Shown: positions 1 through 7,630 of the stretch, one piece after another
Numbering within the stretch: the stretch's first letter is position 1
How the letters are laid out: the number at the start of each line of letters is the position of its first letter
From: Rhizobium vallis
GTDB taxonomy: Bacteria > Pseudomonadota > Alphaproteobacteria > Rhizobiales > Rhizobiaceae
Direction of reading: 5' to 3'
NCBI RefSeq assembly: GCF_003985155.1
Contig: NZ_ML133691.1
Coordinates: 124,001 to 188,000 of the forward strand
Length of the DNA: 64,000 nt
The notes under the pieces: model-generated
What the model was told of the DNA's origin: nothing
The model's database searches: none
Seen by the model: only the letters and a program-made list of their open reading frames with translations
Program-made: the position numbers and the translations under genes

Positions 1-412
1 ATGCTCGCTTGCCGCCGCGTCCGCCTAGCGACCGCTGCAGCGCCCCGAAATCCGCATGACCCTTGTTATCAAGCACGACGGCCTCGCCATCGAGGATGGC
101 ACTTCCGACGCCGAGCTTTTTGGCTGCTTCGGCGATCACCGGGAACCGGTGCGTCCAGTCATGGCCGCCGCGGGTGATGATCCGCACGCCCTTCGGCTCG
201 ATGTGGATCGCCAGGCGGTAGCCGTCCCACTTCACCTCGAAGGACCAATCCGGCCCTTTCGGCGGAACTTTTTTCAGGAGCGCCAGACAGGGCTCGATCC
301 TGTCGGGCATCGGATCGAAGGGAAGATTGGGCTGCGCGGGATCGCGCGGCCGGGACGGCTTGGACTTGGCGACCGGATCGTCCTGCAGCAGCGGTTTGGT
401 GCGACGGCTCAT
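1..412 (-). CDS. ligD: ATP-dependent DNA ligase LigD, N-terminal part (cut by window edge)
   Basis: Only the first 137 residues are inside the window; the reading frame runs off the left edge. The protein joins ends in bacterial non-homologous end joining. The nucleotidyl-transfer motif KWDGYR is visible with its catalytic Lys near residue 61, preceded by a short basic linker, so this LigD begins with the ligase domain and not with a polymerase domain. Its ATG overlaps the stop of the upstream ku gene (ATGA), which indicates translational coupling. Whether nuclease or polymerase domains follow cannot be seen. Confidence 0.9.
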   Translation of the reverse strand, partial: MSRRTKPLLQDDPVAKSKPSRPRDPAQPNLPFDPMPDRIEPCLALLKKVPPKGPDWSFEVKWDGYRLAIHIEPKGVRIITRGGHDWTHRFPVIAEAAKKLGVGSAILDGEAVVLDNKGHADFGALQRSLGGRGGKRA

Positions 413-1218
413 TTGCCGGCCCGCTTCTCGGCGGCGACGGATTTTTTCAGGGCATCCATAATGTTAACCACGTTGCCCGGCGGAACCGATGGCGCAGGTT
501 TGCCTTTAGCCTTGATCGGCTTCTTCAGCGCTTTCTTCTTGGTGGCGATGATGTCGAGCAGCCGCTCCTGGACTGGGTCGGCCACCATTTCCGGGCTCCA
601 ATCCTTCGTCTGCCTTGTGATCAGTTGCTGGATCAGCGGCATCATCTCCGAGTCTGCCATTTCATCGCCGATCGCCTCGAAATAGCTATCCTCATCGCGG
701 ACCTCATCCCCATAACGCAAAGTCCATAGAACAATACCCTTGCCGCGCGGCTCAAGCATGACGGCCCGCTCGCGGCGCGAGATTACCAGCCGGGATATGC
801 CCACCATGTTCTGGGCCTCCATCGCGTCGCGAATGACAGAAAACGCTTCCTGCCCGACCGGATCGCTCGGAGAAAGATAATAGGGCGTGTCGAGCCAAAT
901 CCACTCGATGCTGTCGCGCGGCGCGAATGTGGAAATGTCGATCGTCTTCGTGCTCTCGAGCGCCACGTTCTCGAGCTCCTCGTCTTCGAGGATAACATAC
1001 TCATCCTCGCCACGCTGATAGCCTTTGACCTCGTCCTCTTCCTTCACGTCCTTGCCGGTGACGGAATCGACATAATGGCTGACCACGCGGTTCTGGGTTT
1101 GGCGATTGAGCGTGTGGAAACGGACCTTCTCGCTTTCCGATGTGGCCGGCATCATCTGCACCGGACAAGTAACCAGCGAGAGTTTGAGATAGCCTCTCCA
1201 ATAGGGACGCAGACCCAT
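409..1218 (-). CDS. ku: Ku protein (NHEJ end-binding), second of a tandem pair
   Basis: 269 residues, the usual size of bacterial Ku. Ku homodimers encircle DNA ends and recruit LigD. The N-terminus follows the family pattern WRGYLKLSLVTCPV, the central beta-barrel region is complete, and a Lys-rich tail ends in a VNIMDALKKS-like motif that is typical of bacterial Ku C-termini. It lies 15 bp downstream of the first ku gene and overlaps ligD by 4 bp, so the three genes form one leftward operon. It differs clearly from its neighbour, which suggests an old duplication and possible heterodimers. Confidence 0.95.
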   Translation of the reverse strand: MGLRPYWRGYLKLSLVTCPVQMMPATSESEKVRFHTLNRQTQNRVVSHYVDSVTGKDVKEEDEVKGYQRGEDEYVILEDEELENVALESTKTIDISTFAPRDSIEWIWLDTPYYLSPSDPVGQEAFSVIRDAMEAQNMVGISRLVISRRERAVMLEPRGKGIVLWTLRYGDEVRDEDSYFEAIGDEMADSEMMPLIQQLITRQTKDWSPEMVADPVQERLLDIIATKKKALKKPIKAKGKPAPSVPPGNVVNIMDALKKSVAAEKRAGK

Positions 1219-1233
1219 GGCGTCATCCTTCCA

Positions 1234-2130
1234 TCAGCTGACACGGCGGGCGGGCGTCGCCGCCGGCTTCGATTTCGCGGCCGGATTTGCCGCCTTCTGG
1301 CGCCCGGCGCTCCGGTTGGCGTTGGCGGCCGTGCGTTTTGGTTTTGCTTCCTTTCCTGCGATGCCGGCGCTCTCGCGCAGTGCCTGCAACAGATCGGTCG
1401 GCTTGGAGGCGATGGGAGCCTTCTTCTTCGGCAGTGTGCGGCCTTCGATCTTGGCTTTCACCAGTTCGGCGACGGCAGCCTCATAGCGATCGTGGAAGGT
1501 GCTGGCATTAAAGCTGCCCTTCTTGGTGCCGATAATGTGTTCGGCAAGTTCGAGCATTTCCCCTTCTATCTTGAGATCCGGCATCTCTTCGAATGCCTTG
1601 TCGGACGAGCGGACCTCGTAGTCGAAGTTCAGCGTCGAGGCGATCAGCCCCTTGCCATATGGCCGAATGAGGACCGTGCGCATCCGGCGGAAGAGCACGG
1701 TCTGGGCGATTGCGGCGACCCCTTCTTTTTTCATGCCGTCGCGCAGGAGCAGGAAGGCATCCGCGCCCATCTTGTCGGGCGCGAGATAATAGGGTTTGTC
1801 GAAATAGGTGGTGTCGATCTGCGAGCAGGGGATGAAGGCCTCAATCTTCAGGGTCTTGTTGCTTTCGGGCACGGCGGCGGCGACCTCTTCAGGCTCGAGC
1901 ACGATATATTGGCCATTCTCGACCTCGTATCCCTTAACCTGGGCCTCGCGCTCGACCGGATCGCCGGTTTCGCTGTCGACGAACTCCCGTCTGACGCGGT
2001 TGCCGGTCTTGCGATTGAGGGTGTTGAAGGCGATGCGCTCCGACGACGAGGCAGCCGTATAGAGCGCCACCGGGCAGGAAACCTCTCCGAACTTGATGTA
2101 CCCCTTCCAATTCGCTCTTGGACCCGCCAT
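1234..2130 (-). CDS. ku: Ku protein (NHEJ end-binding), first of a tandem pair
   Basis: 298 residues from the ATG at 2130. A TTG lies 21 bp further upstream, but the ATG has a GGAG about 10 bases before it and gives the family start MAGPRANWKGYIKFGEVSCPV-like region. The core Ku domain is followed by a Lys/Ala-rich tail of about 50 residues, longer than in the second copy and likely DNA-binding. It is first in the ku-ku-ligD operon. Tandem ku genes of this kind are known from Sinorhizobium, where the products may act as a heterodimer. Confidence 0.94.
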   Translation of the reverse strand: MAGPRANWKGYIKFGEVSCPVALYTAASSSERIAFNTLNRKTGNRVRREFVDSETGDPVEREAQVKGYEVENGQYIVLEPEEVAAAVPESNKTLKIEAFIPCSQIDTTYFDKPYYLAPDKMGADAFLLLRDGMKKEGVAAIAQTVLFRRMRTVLIRPYGKGLIASTLNFDYEVRSSDKAFEEMPDLKIEGEMLELAEHIIGTKKGSFNASTFHDRYEAAVAELVKAKIEGRTLPKKKAPIASKPTDLLQALRESAGIAGKEAKPKRTAANANRSAGRQKAANPAAKSKPAATPARRVS

Positions 2131-2562
2131 GGCACCATTACTCCGACGCAACTCCAGCGATTCAAGTGATTCGGCGGCGATTCGTTCCGAGTCGAAACGA
2201 ATCTATTTTCAATAGCTTAGCCCGATGCGAATGCGCGTTTTGCGAGTCCCGGCTAGATCCATGATTCCATGCATCTTTTGATGTGCCGCGCATTTTCTGG
2301 GTGGAACAACCACCAAGGAGGCAGGTGTCATGCCGGTCGAGGCATCGCGGCAACATCTGCCAGGACCTGGCGATTGAAGACCTCCAATTGCGCAGCCCTT
2401 GGCGGAATGACGGCAGATCACGTTTCGGTGTTCTCACCGGCATATGTGTAACAAGGCGATATCCACTTCCGTAATTCATAGCGACGGGACATGCCGCCGC
2501 AAGTGATGGGAGCGTGGATGTTCTGCGAGCCGGCGGCTTATCCGCCGAAGGAGAACAGTGCG
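2131..2562. promoter_or_regulatory. Divergent ku/msrB intergenic region with an inverted repeat
   Basis: No convincing gene lies in these 432 bp. An 8-bp inverted repeat (GATTCGTT at 2179-2186, AACGAATC at 2196-2203) sits about 50 bp upstream of the first ku start and could be an operator or a leader hairpin. The small open frames here have no family features. A GGAAC on the ku strand lacks a properly spaced CGTT, so an EcfG-type promoter is not supported. Confidence 0.4.
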
Positions 2563-3051
2563 ATGTTGAACAGACGACGAATGCTTATCACCGCTGCTCT
2601 TGGCGGTATTGGTCTGCGACTGGGGAACGGCGTGACGGCGGCAAGGGCGGCCGGGATCTTTGCTGTCGTCCATAGCGATGACGAATGGCGCAAGATCCTG
2701 ACGCCGGACCAATATGCTGTGCTCAGGGAAGAAGGGACCGAACGCCCGTTTACGAGCGTTTTATTGAACGAACATGGAAAAGGCAATTTCGCCTGTGCCG
2801 GCTGCGATCAAGAGCTTTTTTCCTCGACCACCAAGTTCGAGAGCGGCACGGGCTGGCCGAGCTTCTGGGCGCCGCTCGATGGCGCGGTGGCGACGTCGCG
2901 CGACACGACCCTCGGCATGGTGCGCAACGAAGTGCACTGCAGCCGTTGCGGCGGGCATCTGGGACATGTCTTCGACGACGGGCCGAAGCCGACCGGTCTG
3001 CGCTACTGCATGAACGGCGTGGCCATGAAATTCCATCCGGCTGCAGCTTGA
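2563..3051 (+). CDS. msrB: Exported peptide-methionine (R)-S-oxide reductase MsrB
   Basis: 162 residues from the ATG at 2563, which has GAAGGAG about 8 bases upstream; the open frame extends 24 codons further but has no better site. Residues 1-30 form an RRRM-type, possibly twin-arginine, signal, so the enzyme should act outside the cytoplasm. The family core is intact: zinc-binding pairs CAGC and CSRC, the SGTGWPSF block, and RYCMN with the catalytic Cys near 149. It reduces methionine-R-sulfoxide in proteins. It stands alone, with an IclR remnant downstream. Confidence 0.93.
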   Translation: MLNRRRMLITAALGGIGLRLGNGVTAARAAGIFAVVHSDDEWRKILTPDQYAVLREEGTERPFTSVLLNEHGKGNFACAGCDQELFSSTTKFESGTGWPSFWAPLDGAVATSRDTTLGMVRNEVHCSRCGGHLGHVFDDGPKPTGLRYCMNGVAMKFHPAAA

Positions 3052-3085
3052 ACGATCAGGGATCGACCAACTATCCTGTTTATCC

Positions 3086-3463
3086 TTGCCCTATCTCGGT
3101 GGCGTTCTGACCATTGTTAGCCCCGGTATCCTGCCGATCCGACCGTTCGTTTTTGCGCGGGCAGGCCAACCTTTCCTGCGCTGGTGCGGCGCGCCCGAGA
3201 CGTTCGAGCAGCTCTCAGCCATGCTCGATGACGCGAGACAAAAAGTCTACGCAAGCGTTCGCGACAGCTACGCGCTGGGAACGACTGCGATGGCGGTCAT
3301 CATCGTTCGAAGGGCCACCCACTCTCCGATCGGCACCTTGAGTGTGGCCGGTCCCACGATGCGCCTTAGCGACGACCGTATGAATGAGATCCTCCCTTGG
3401 CTGAAATCCAGTGCGAGGGAGCTTGAAGCTGCGAGCAGTTCCTCGCCGATCTTTGCACCCTGA
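3086..3463 (+). pseudogene. IclR-family regulator remnant (effector-domain C-terminus only)
   Basis: This frame matches the end of an IclR effector-binding domain: a YALGTTAMAV-like strand, then IGTLSVAGPTMRLSDDRM and a final amphipathic helix. No helix-turn-helix domain precedes it in any frame, and the first 30 or so residues look unrelated to the family. I read it as a truncated gene left after a rearrangement next to msrB. Expression as a free effector domain cannot be excluded. Confidence 0.6.
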
Positions 3464-3475
3464 GGGCGGCTTCTA

Positions 3476-4162
3476 CTACGGCAGGCTTCCGACATCCGCG
3501 CCATCGAGCCGCCGCACGAAATCCGCGAAGAAGAGCGAGGCGTTAGTGGCCCGTTTGTGGACCGCGATCGTCTGAGGAATTCGCGAAAACACTCCATCTA
3601 ACACCCGGAAGCCTTCCATCCGCTCCGAGGCGTTGACGAGGAATTCGGTCAGCCCAGCCGCCGCGTCGCATTCTCGCTCGGCGAGACAGTCGAGTGCCGC
3701 CGCGGGGCTGTCGACATGCAACACTGTTGCTCGTTTGAGGGTTCGTTCAAGCTGTTTCGTATAGGCGGCGCTCCGCGCGGAAGCGATACGGATTCCATTG
3801 CAATCCACTTCCTCCGCCGTCCGGTAGGGCGAACCCTCTGGAAGCAGGTAGGTGGCCTCGACGGAGATGTAGGGAGGCGAGAAGCTGAAGCGATCGGTTC
3901 TTGATGGGTCAGACGCGATGAAGGCGATGTCCCACTCACCGCCGTCCGCAGCGGAAAGAATGTCCGCGGCCGATCCGTATTGTATCAGGGAAAGCCCACG
4001 ATCGAGTTCGTGGGCGATCCTATCCGCAATTTCCGCGCTCGGGCCCACCAAGGCGCCTGCGTCTTCGTCCCAGCGGATCAACGCTGCGTTCGACATGTTG
4101 ACGGCGGCCCTAACGGTTCCAGCCGGCGCTATCTCCGACCGGACCTGCTCCAAATTAAACAT
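3476..4162 (-). CDS. Solute-binding-protein-like (family 3) domain without signal peptide
   Basis: 228 residues resembling the periplasmic amino-acid-binding fold: a VRAAVNMSNAALI-like first strand, a GGEWDIAFIASDPSRTDRFSFSPPYI block typical of family 3 binding proteins, and the second-lobe hinge. It begins directly with the domain: there is no hydrophobic signal segment, so it should stay in the cytoplasm. It is last in the leftward operon, 11 bp after the HpaI-like gene. Possible roles are a cytosolic ligand sensor or cyclohexadienyl-dehydratase-like enzyme; I cannot choose between them. Confidence 0.75.
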   Translation of the reverse strand: MFNLEQVRSEIAPAGTVRAAVNMSNAALIRWDEDAGALVGPSAEIADRIAHELDRGLSLIQYGSAADILSAADGGEWDIAFIASDPSRTDRFSFSPPYISVEATYLLPEGSPYRTAEEVDCNGIRIASARSAAYTKQLERTLKRATVLHVDSPAAALDCLAERECDAAAGLTEFLVNASERMEGFRVLDGVFSRIPQTIAVHKRATNASLFFADFVRRLDGADVGSLP

Positions 4163-4173
4163 GCTGTGCCTCC

Positions 4174-4938
4174 CTAGCGCGAAAACCTGGATGCAAGTGC
4201 TTCCGATCCTCTGGCAAGGAGGGCAACATCGACTCCAACTGCCGTAAACAGCGTTCCCTGCGCAATGCAGCGAGCCGCAAACTTCTCGTCAGCCGTCAAG
4301 ATGCCCGACGGTTTACCGACGGCTTTCAAGCGCTCGATCGCATTCTCGATTGCCGAGACTACCGCAGGATGTCCCGGTTGGCCGGGATAGCCGAGGCTGG
4401 CTGCGAGGTCCGCCGGACCGATGAAGATCCCGTCGACTCCATCGACTCCTGCAATGGCTTCAAGCTGATCGAGCGCCTCTCCTGTTTCGATCTGCAGCAA
4501 GAGGCAGATCTCCTGCTCGGCGGTCTGCGCGTAGTTCGGCACGCGCCCGAAACGGGTGGCGCGGGTGAGGGCGGATACGCCGCGGATACCTCGTGGTGCG
4601 TAACGCGCGGCTGCCACGGCCGCCTTCGCCTCCTGTTCATTCTGCACATATGGAATGAGAAGCGTCTGGACGCCGATATCCAGAAAGCGCTTGATCAATA
4701 CAGGGTCGTTGAAGGCCGGGCGTACCACGGGGGCGACGTCGTACGGCGCGACCGCCTGCAACTGTGGAAGTACAGTGAGGACGTCGCTGGGAGAATGCTC
4801 GGTATCGAAAAGCAGCCAGTCGAAACCGGACGGTGCGACGATTTCCACTGCATAGCTGCCCGGAAGGCCGCACCACAATCCGATCTGACTTTGACCGGCC
4901 AGGAGTTTTCGCTTGAACCTGTTGACGGGGAGTTCCAT
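4174..4938 (-). CDS. HpcH/HpaI-family class II aldolase
   Basis: 254 residues, normal for the 2,4-dihydroxyhept-2-ene-1,7-dioate/2-keto-3-deoxy acid aldolase family. Metal and catalytic positions are recognisable: DTEHSP (Glu, His), VVRPAFND (Arg), LLQIETGEAL (Glu) and FIGPADLAAS (Asp). Such enzymes split a 4-hydroxy-2-oxo acid into pyruvate and an aldehyde in the cytoplasm. It lies 7 bp after the HpaH-like hydratase, which would supply the hydroxy-oxo acid, so the two very likely act in sequence. The exact substrate is unknown. Confidence 0.9.
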   Translation of the reverse strand: MELPVNRFKRKLLAGQSQIGLWCGLPGSYAVEIVAPSGFDWLLFDTEHSPSDVLTVLPQLQAVAPYDVAPVVRPAFNDPVLIKRFLDIGVQTLLIPYVQNEQEAKAAVAAARYAPRGIRGVSALTRATRFGRVPNYAQTAEQEICLLLQIETGEALDQLEAIAGVDGVDGIFIGPADLAASLGYPGQPGHPAVVSAIENAIERLKAVGKPSGILTADEKFAARCIAQGTLFTAVGVDVALLARGSEALASRFSR

Positions 4939-4945
4939 TAGATCC

Positions 4946-5728
4946 TCACACGAACGAGACGCCGATAGACCCCACGGGGCCGTAGTCGGCCTGGATCACG
5001 TCGCCCTGGGCGATGTCCACAGGGCGGGTGAAAGAGCCGGCCAGCACGATCTGTCCCTTTTTCAAACCGCCGCCCACTGCGTACAGCTTGTTTACCAGCC
5101 AGGCGATCCCGGCTGCCGGATGGCCCATGATCGCTGCAGAAACACCGGATTCCTCGATAATGCCGTTCTTCGAGAGGGTGGCGCCCACCCAGCGGATGTC
5201 GATGTCCATCGGACGAATGATGCGCCCCCCAACAACGATTGCTCCAAAGGCGGCATTGTCAGCGATCGTGTCGGTGATCGCTCTTGGAACCTCGGTGCGA
5301 TAGTCGATGATCTCGAGAGCCGGGACTACGAATTCAGTCGCCCTCATCACGTCGTAGATCCGCGTTCCGGGCCCCTCGAGATCCTCGCCCATCACAAAGG
5401 CGAGCTCGACTTCAAGGCGGGGCTTGATAAAGAGTTCCGCCTTGATCTGCGCTCCGTCGTTGTAGAGGGCGTCGTCGAGGATGACACCATAGTCGGGCTC
5501 GGTCATCTTGGATGCCATCTGCATCGCGCGCGACGTAAGGCCGATCTTGTGGCCTACGACCCGAGCACCCTTCGCAGTGCGAGCCTCCGCCCAGAGCGCT
5601 TGAATTTTGTAGGCGTCTTCAAGCTCCAGACCGGGATAGGTCTTGCTCGGTTGAACGATCGGCTTGCGGTCGATTTCTGCCTTCAAAAGGGCGTTGGCCG
5701 CCTCTCGGCGTTCCAGTTCTGTGATCAT
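4946..5728 (-). CDS. HpaH-like 2-oxo-hept-4-ene-1,7-dioate / 2-oxopent-4-enoate hydratase
   Basis: 260 residues from the ATG at 5728; an upstream extension overlaps the dioxygenase gene and has no family similarity. The sequence follows the fumarylacetoacetate-hydrolase-like hydratase family: GARVVGHKIGLTS near residue 65, the PRLEVELAFV metal-binding strand, and GHPAAGIAWLVNKL. It hydrates an unsaturated 2-oxo acid to a 4-hydroxy-2-oxo acid in meta-cleavage pathways. The following aldolase is the expected next step. The preceding enzyme is an intradiol dioxygenase, which is not the usual partner. Confidence 0.9.
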   Translation of the reverse strand: MITELERREAANALLKAEIDRKPIVQPSKTYPGLELEDAYKIQALWAEARTAKGARVVGHKIGLTSRAMQMASKMTEPDYGVILDDALYNDGAQIKAELFIKPRLEVELAFVMGEDLEGPGTRIYDVMRATEFVVPALEIIDYRTEVPRAITDTIADNAAFGAIVVGGRIIRPMDIDIRWVGATLSKNGIIEESGVSAAIMGHPAAGIAWLVNKLYAVGGGLKKGQIVLAGSFTRPVDIAQGDVIQADYGPVGSIGVSFV

Positions 5729-5747
5729 GGTTCGGCTCTGTCGTTGA

Positions 5748-6641
5748 TTATTTGATTGGTGGACGCGGCAGCACGGCTTCGCCGGGCTCCATGACGTAGG
5801 TGTAGTCGAGCGAGAACCAGGGGCCGTCGACGCCCGGCTCGGACGGATGCGGTTCGTCATGGCGGACGAAGTCGCCGGTCAGGGCTGCGGTCACTCCAAA
5901 CTGAACGTCGGAATCGATGTTCGGATCGCTTGGATCGAAGACCTGGGAAATCAACGTCTTGTATCCCTGCTTGAAGATCAGGGCGTGAAGATGCGCTGGT
6001 CGGTACGGGTGACGTCCCTGCACCTTTAGCAGTCGGCCGACGACGCCGTCGACTGGGATCGGGTATCCGACCATCTTCACGGTATTGAACCAGAAGCGGC
6101 CGTCCGCGTCCGTGGTGAACTTGCCCCGAAGGTTCATCTCAGCCTGATCGGGATCCTGATTTTCATAGAGCCCGACTGGAGAAGCATGCCAAACGTCGAC
6201 CTCGGCCCCCGCGATCGGCCTGCCGTCCCGGTCTACCACCTTGGCGCGGACATAGAGTGGCGTGCCTGGCGTGTCGGAGCGGATGATCGTACCGCCGTTT
6301 TCGACACGGGGAGAGTTCAGACGCCAGAACGGCCCGAGAAGAGACTGCGACGTCTCCGTCTGGCCGCTGTCGCCGTTGTTCAAGAGGCAAACCAGCGAGG
6401 ATACGCCGAGAGATCCGGCCATAAGAACAAACTCGTTGTGGCTGTCCGTCTGCAGTTGTCCGATTTCGTTTAGGATCGCCGTAGTCTCGCGGAACTCGAC
6501 TTCGGACAATCTCACCTCCCGCACGAATGCATGGAGATGCTTCACCATCGCTACGAGAATCTCGCGAAGACGCGGATCCTCGGTTTTGTTCATCACCGCG
6601 AGGACGGCAGGCGTCAGATCGCTTTCGGTTTTTATGGCCAT
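5748..6641 (-). CDS. Intradiol ring-cleavage dioxygenase (hydroxyquinol 1,2-dioxygenase type)
   Basis: 297 residues from the ATG at 6641, which follows GGGAGG at a good distance. The N-terminal helical dimer domain is followed by the beta-sandwich catalytic domain. Iron ligands fit Tyr159 (GLYEN), Tyr193 (VGYPIPVDG), His217 and His219 (RPAHLHALI). The segment GYPIPVDG..GRLL..QGRHPYRPAH is closest to hydroxyquinol 1,2-dioxygenases as I know the family; catechol remains possible. First gene of the leftward operon, transcribed away from the GntR gene. Confidence 0.9.
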   Translation of the reverse strand: MAIKTESDLTPAVLAVMNKTEDPRLREILVAMVKHLHAFVREVRLSEVEFRETTAILNEIGQLQTDSHNEFVLMAGSLGVSSLVCLLNNGDSGQTETSQSLLGPFWRLNSPRVENGGTIIRSDTPGTPLYVRAKVVDRDGRPIAGAEVDVWHASPVGLYENQDPDQAEMNLRGKFTTDADGRFWFNTVKMVGYPIPVDGVVGRLLKVQGRHPYRPAHLHALIFKQGYKTLISQVFDPSDPNIDSDVQFGVTAALTGDFVRHDEPHPSEPGVDGPWFSLDYTYVMEPGEAVLPRPPIK

Positions 6642-6892
6642 AGGGCTACCTCCCATTGGCGCCGACTATAAAAATAATCGATTATCTGTCAAGGAATGTT
6701 ACGACGACTTTTCCCGCCAGCCGGGAGGAAATTAGCCTTTCATCAGGCTAATATATTGCTATTGTTAATTTAAAATCGCAAAGCAAACAGACCATAGCTA
6801 ACAAGACCGGCTCATTTGCATTTTTTGTTGACGCAGATAATCGTTTATTATATCGATCATCGACAATTGATCAAGATTGCCAGGGAGCAGGG
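6642..6892. promoter_or_regulatory. Divergent control region with paired palindromic half-sites
   Basis: AT-rich region between the dioxygenase and GntR genes. A perfect 12-bp palindrome ATAATCGATTAT lies at 6674-6685, just upstream of the dioxygenase ribosome site. A one-mismatch copy, ATAATCGTTTAT, lies at 6837-6848. Both are extended by the same CAG flank but in opposite orientation (CAGATAATCG at 6834-6843 and, on the minus strand, at 6688-6679). TTGACG at 6828-6833 with a TATCGA-like -10 near 6851 is a candidate GntR promoter, overlapped by the second site. Autoregulation of both operons by the adjacent GntR protein is the simplest reading. Confidence 0.55.
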
Positions 6893-7630
6893 ATGAGCTC
6901 GACCGACGACAGCGCCTCTGCGCCAATGACAGACGAGGAGACAGCGTCCGCGGGTTTTGCCGATGATGGCAAGAACACTATCGGAAGTCAGTTGGCGTCG
7001 CGTCTGCGCGAGGCGATCATTTCTGGCGAGCTGGAGGCCGGCAGCAAGATCAATCTCGATAAGGCGCGCCGCACATTCAACGTCAGCCTCAGCCCTCTGA
7101 GGGAGGGACTTGCCCGCCTCATCTCCGACGGCCTGGTGGAGTTTCAGGACAACCGCGGCTATCGCGTTGCTCCGATCTCGCTGGCGAATCTGGAAGAAAT
7201 CACGACGCTCCGCGAAGAGCTCGAAGTCTTCGCGCTGCGGGAATCCATGCGTATCGGCGATGTCGAGTGGGAGAGCAATATAATGCGCTCGCTCCATCGC
7301 CTGAACCGCACGGATCGGGATGCCTCGCGGCCTGAGACATTGGAGCTATGGGAAGCTCTTCACCGGGAATTCCATCTCACGCTCATTTCCGGTTGCGGCA
7401 AACCGCTTCTGTTGCATTTTTGCGGCCTCTTGCTGAACCTCAATGACCGGTACCGCCGGGCCTTCCTCATAAGAACTTCCGGCGACCGAAACGTCGGCCA
7501 AGAGCACAGCGAGATTGCGCAAGGAGCGGTCGCGCGGGATATCGAATACGCCACCGACAAACTGCGACAGCACATCCACCGCACTGGGACGAACCTTCGA
7601 AATCATCTCGCGACGAAAGGGATCGTGTGA
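6893..7630 (+). CDS. GntR-family transcriptional regulator (FadR/FCD subgroup)
   Basis: 245 residues. An N-terminal tail of about 30 residues precedes the winged helix (IGSQLASRLREAIISGEL, then SLSPLREGLARLISDGLV). A C-terminal all-helical FCD domain follows with a REELEVFALRES entry helix and conserved polar residues that bind a metal or carboxylate ligand in the family. The gene overlaps the next by 3 bp and is divergent from the dioxygenase operon. It probably represses both units and responds to a pathway acid. Confidence 0.9.
   Translation: MSSTDDSASAPMTDEETASAGFADDGKNTIGSQLASRLREAIISGELEAGSKINLDKARRTFNVSLSPLREGLARLISDGLVEFQDNRGYRVAPISLANLEEITTLREELEVFALRESMRIGDVEWESNIMRSLHRLNRTDRDASRPETLELWEALHREFHLTLISGCGKPLLLHFCGLLLNLNDRYRRAFLIRTSGDRNVGQEHSEIAQGAVARDIEYATDKLRQHIHRTGTNLRNHLATKGIV

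Noticed and set aside
1075..2169. Long plus-strand frame of 364 codons antisense to the ku genes
   Set aside because: It mirrors the coding strand of two certain ku genes in high-GC DNA and shows no family features; an antisense shadow.
2131..2260. EcfG/RpoE2-type general stress promoter for the ku operon
   Set aside because: A GGAAC is present on the minus strand, but no CGTT follows at 16-17 bp.
4913..5755. Plus-strand frame of 280 codons antisense to the HpaH-like gene
   Set aside because: Composition is Arg/His/Asp-rich as expected for an antisense frame, without motifs or a ribosome site.
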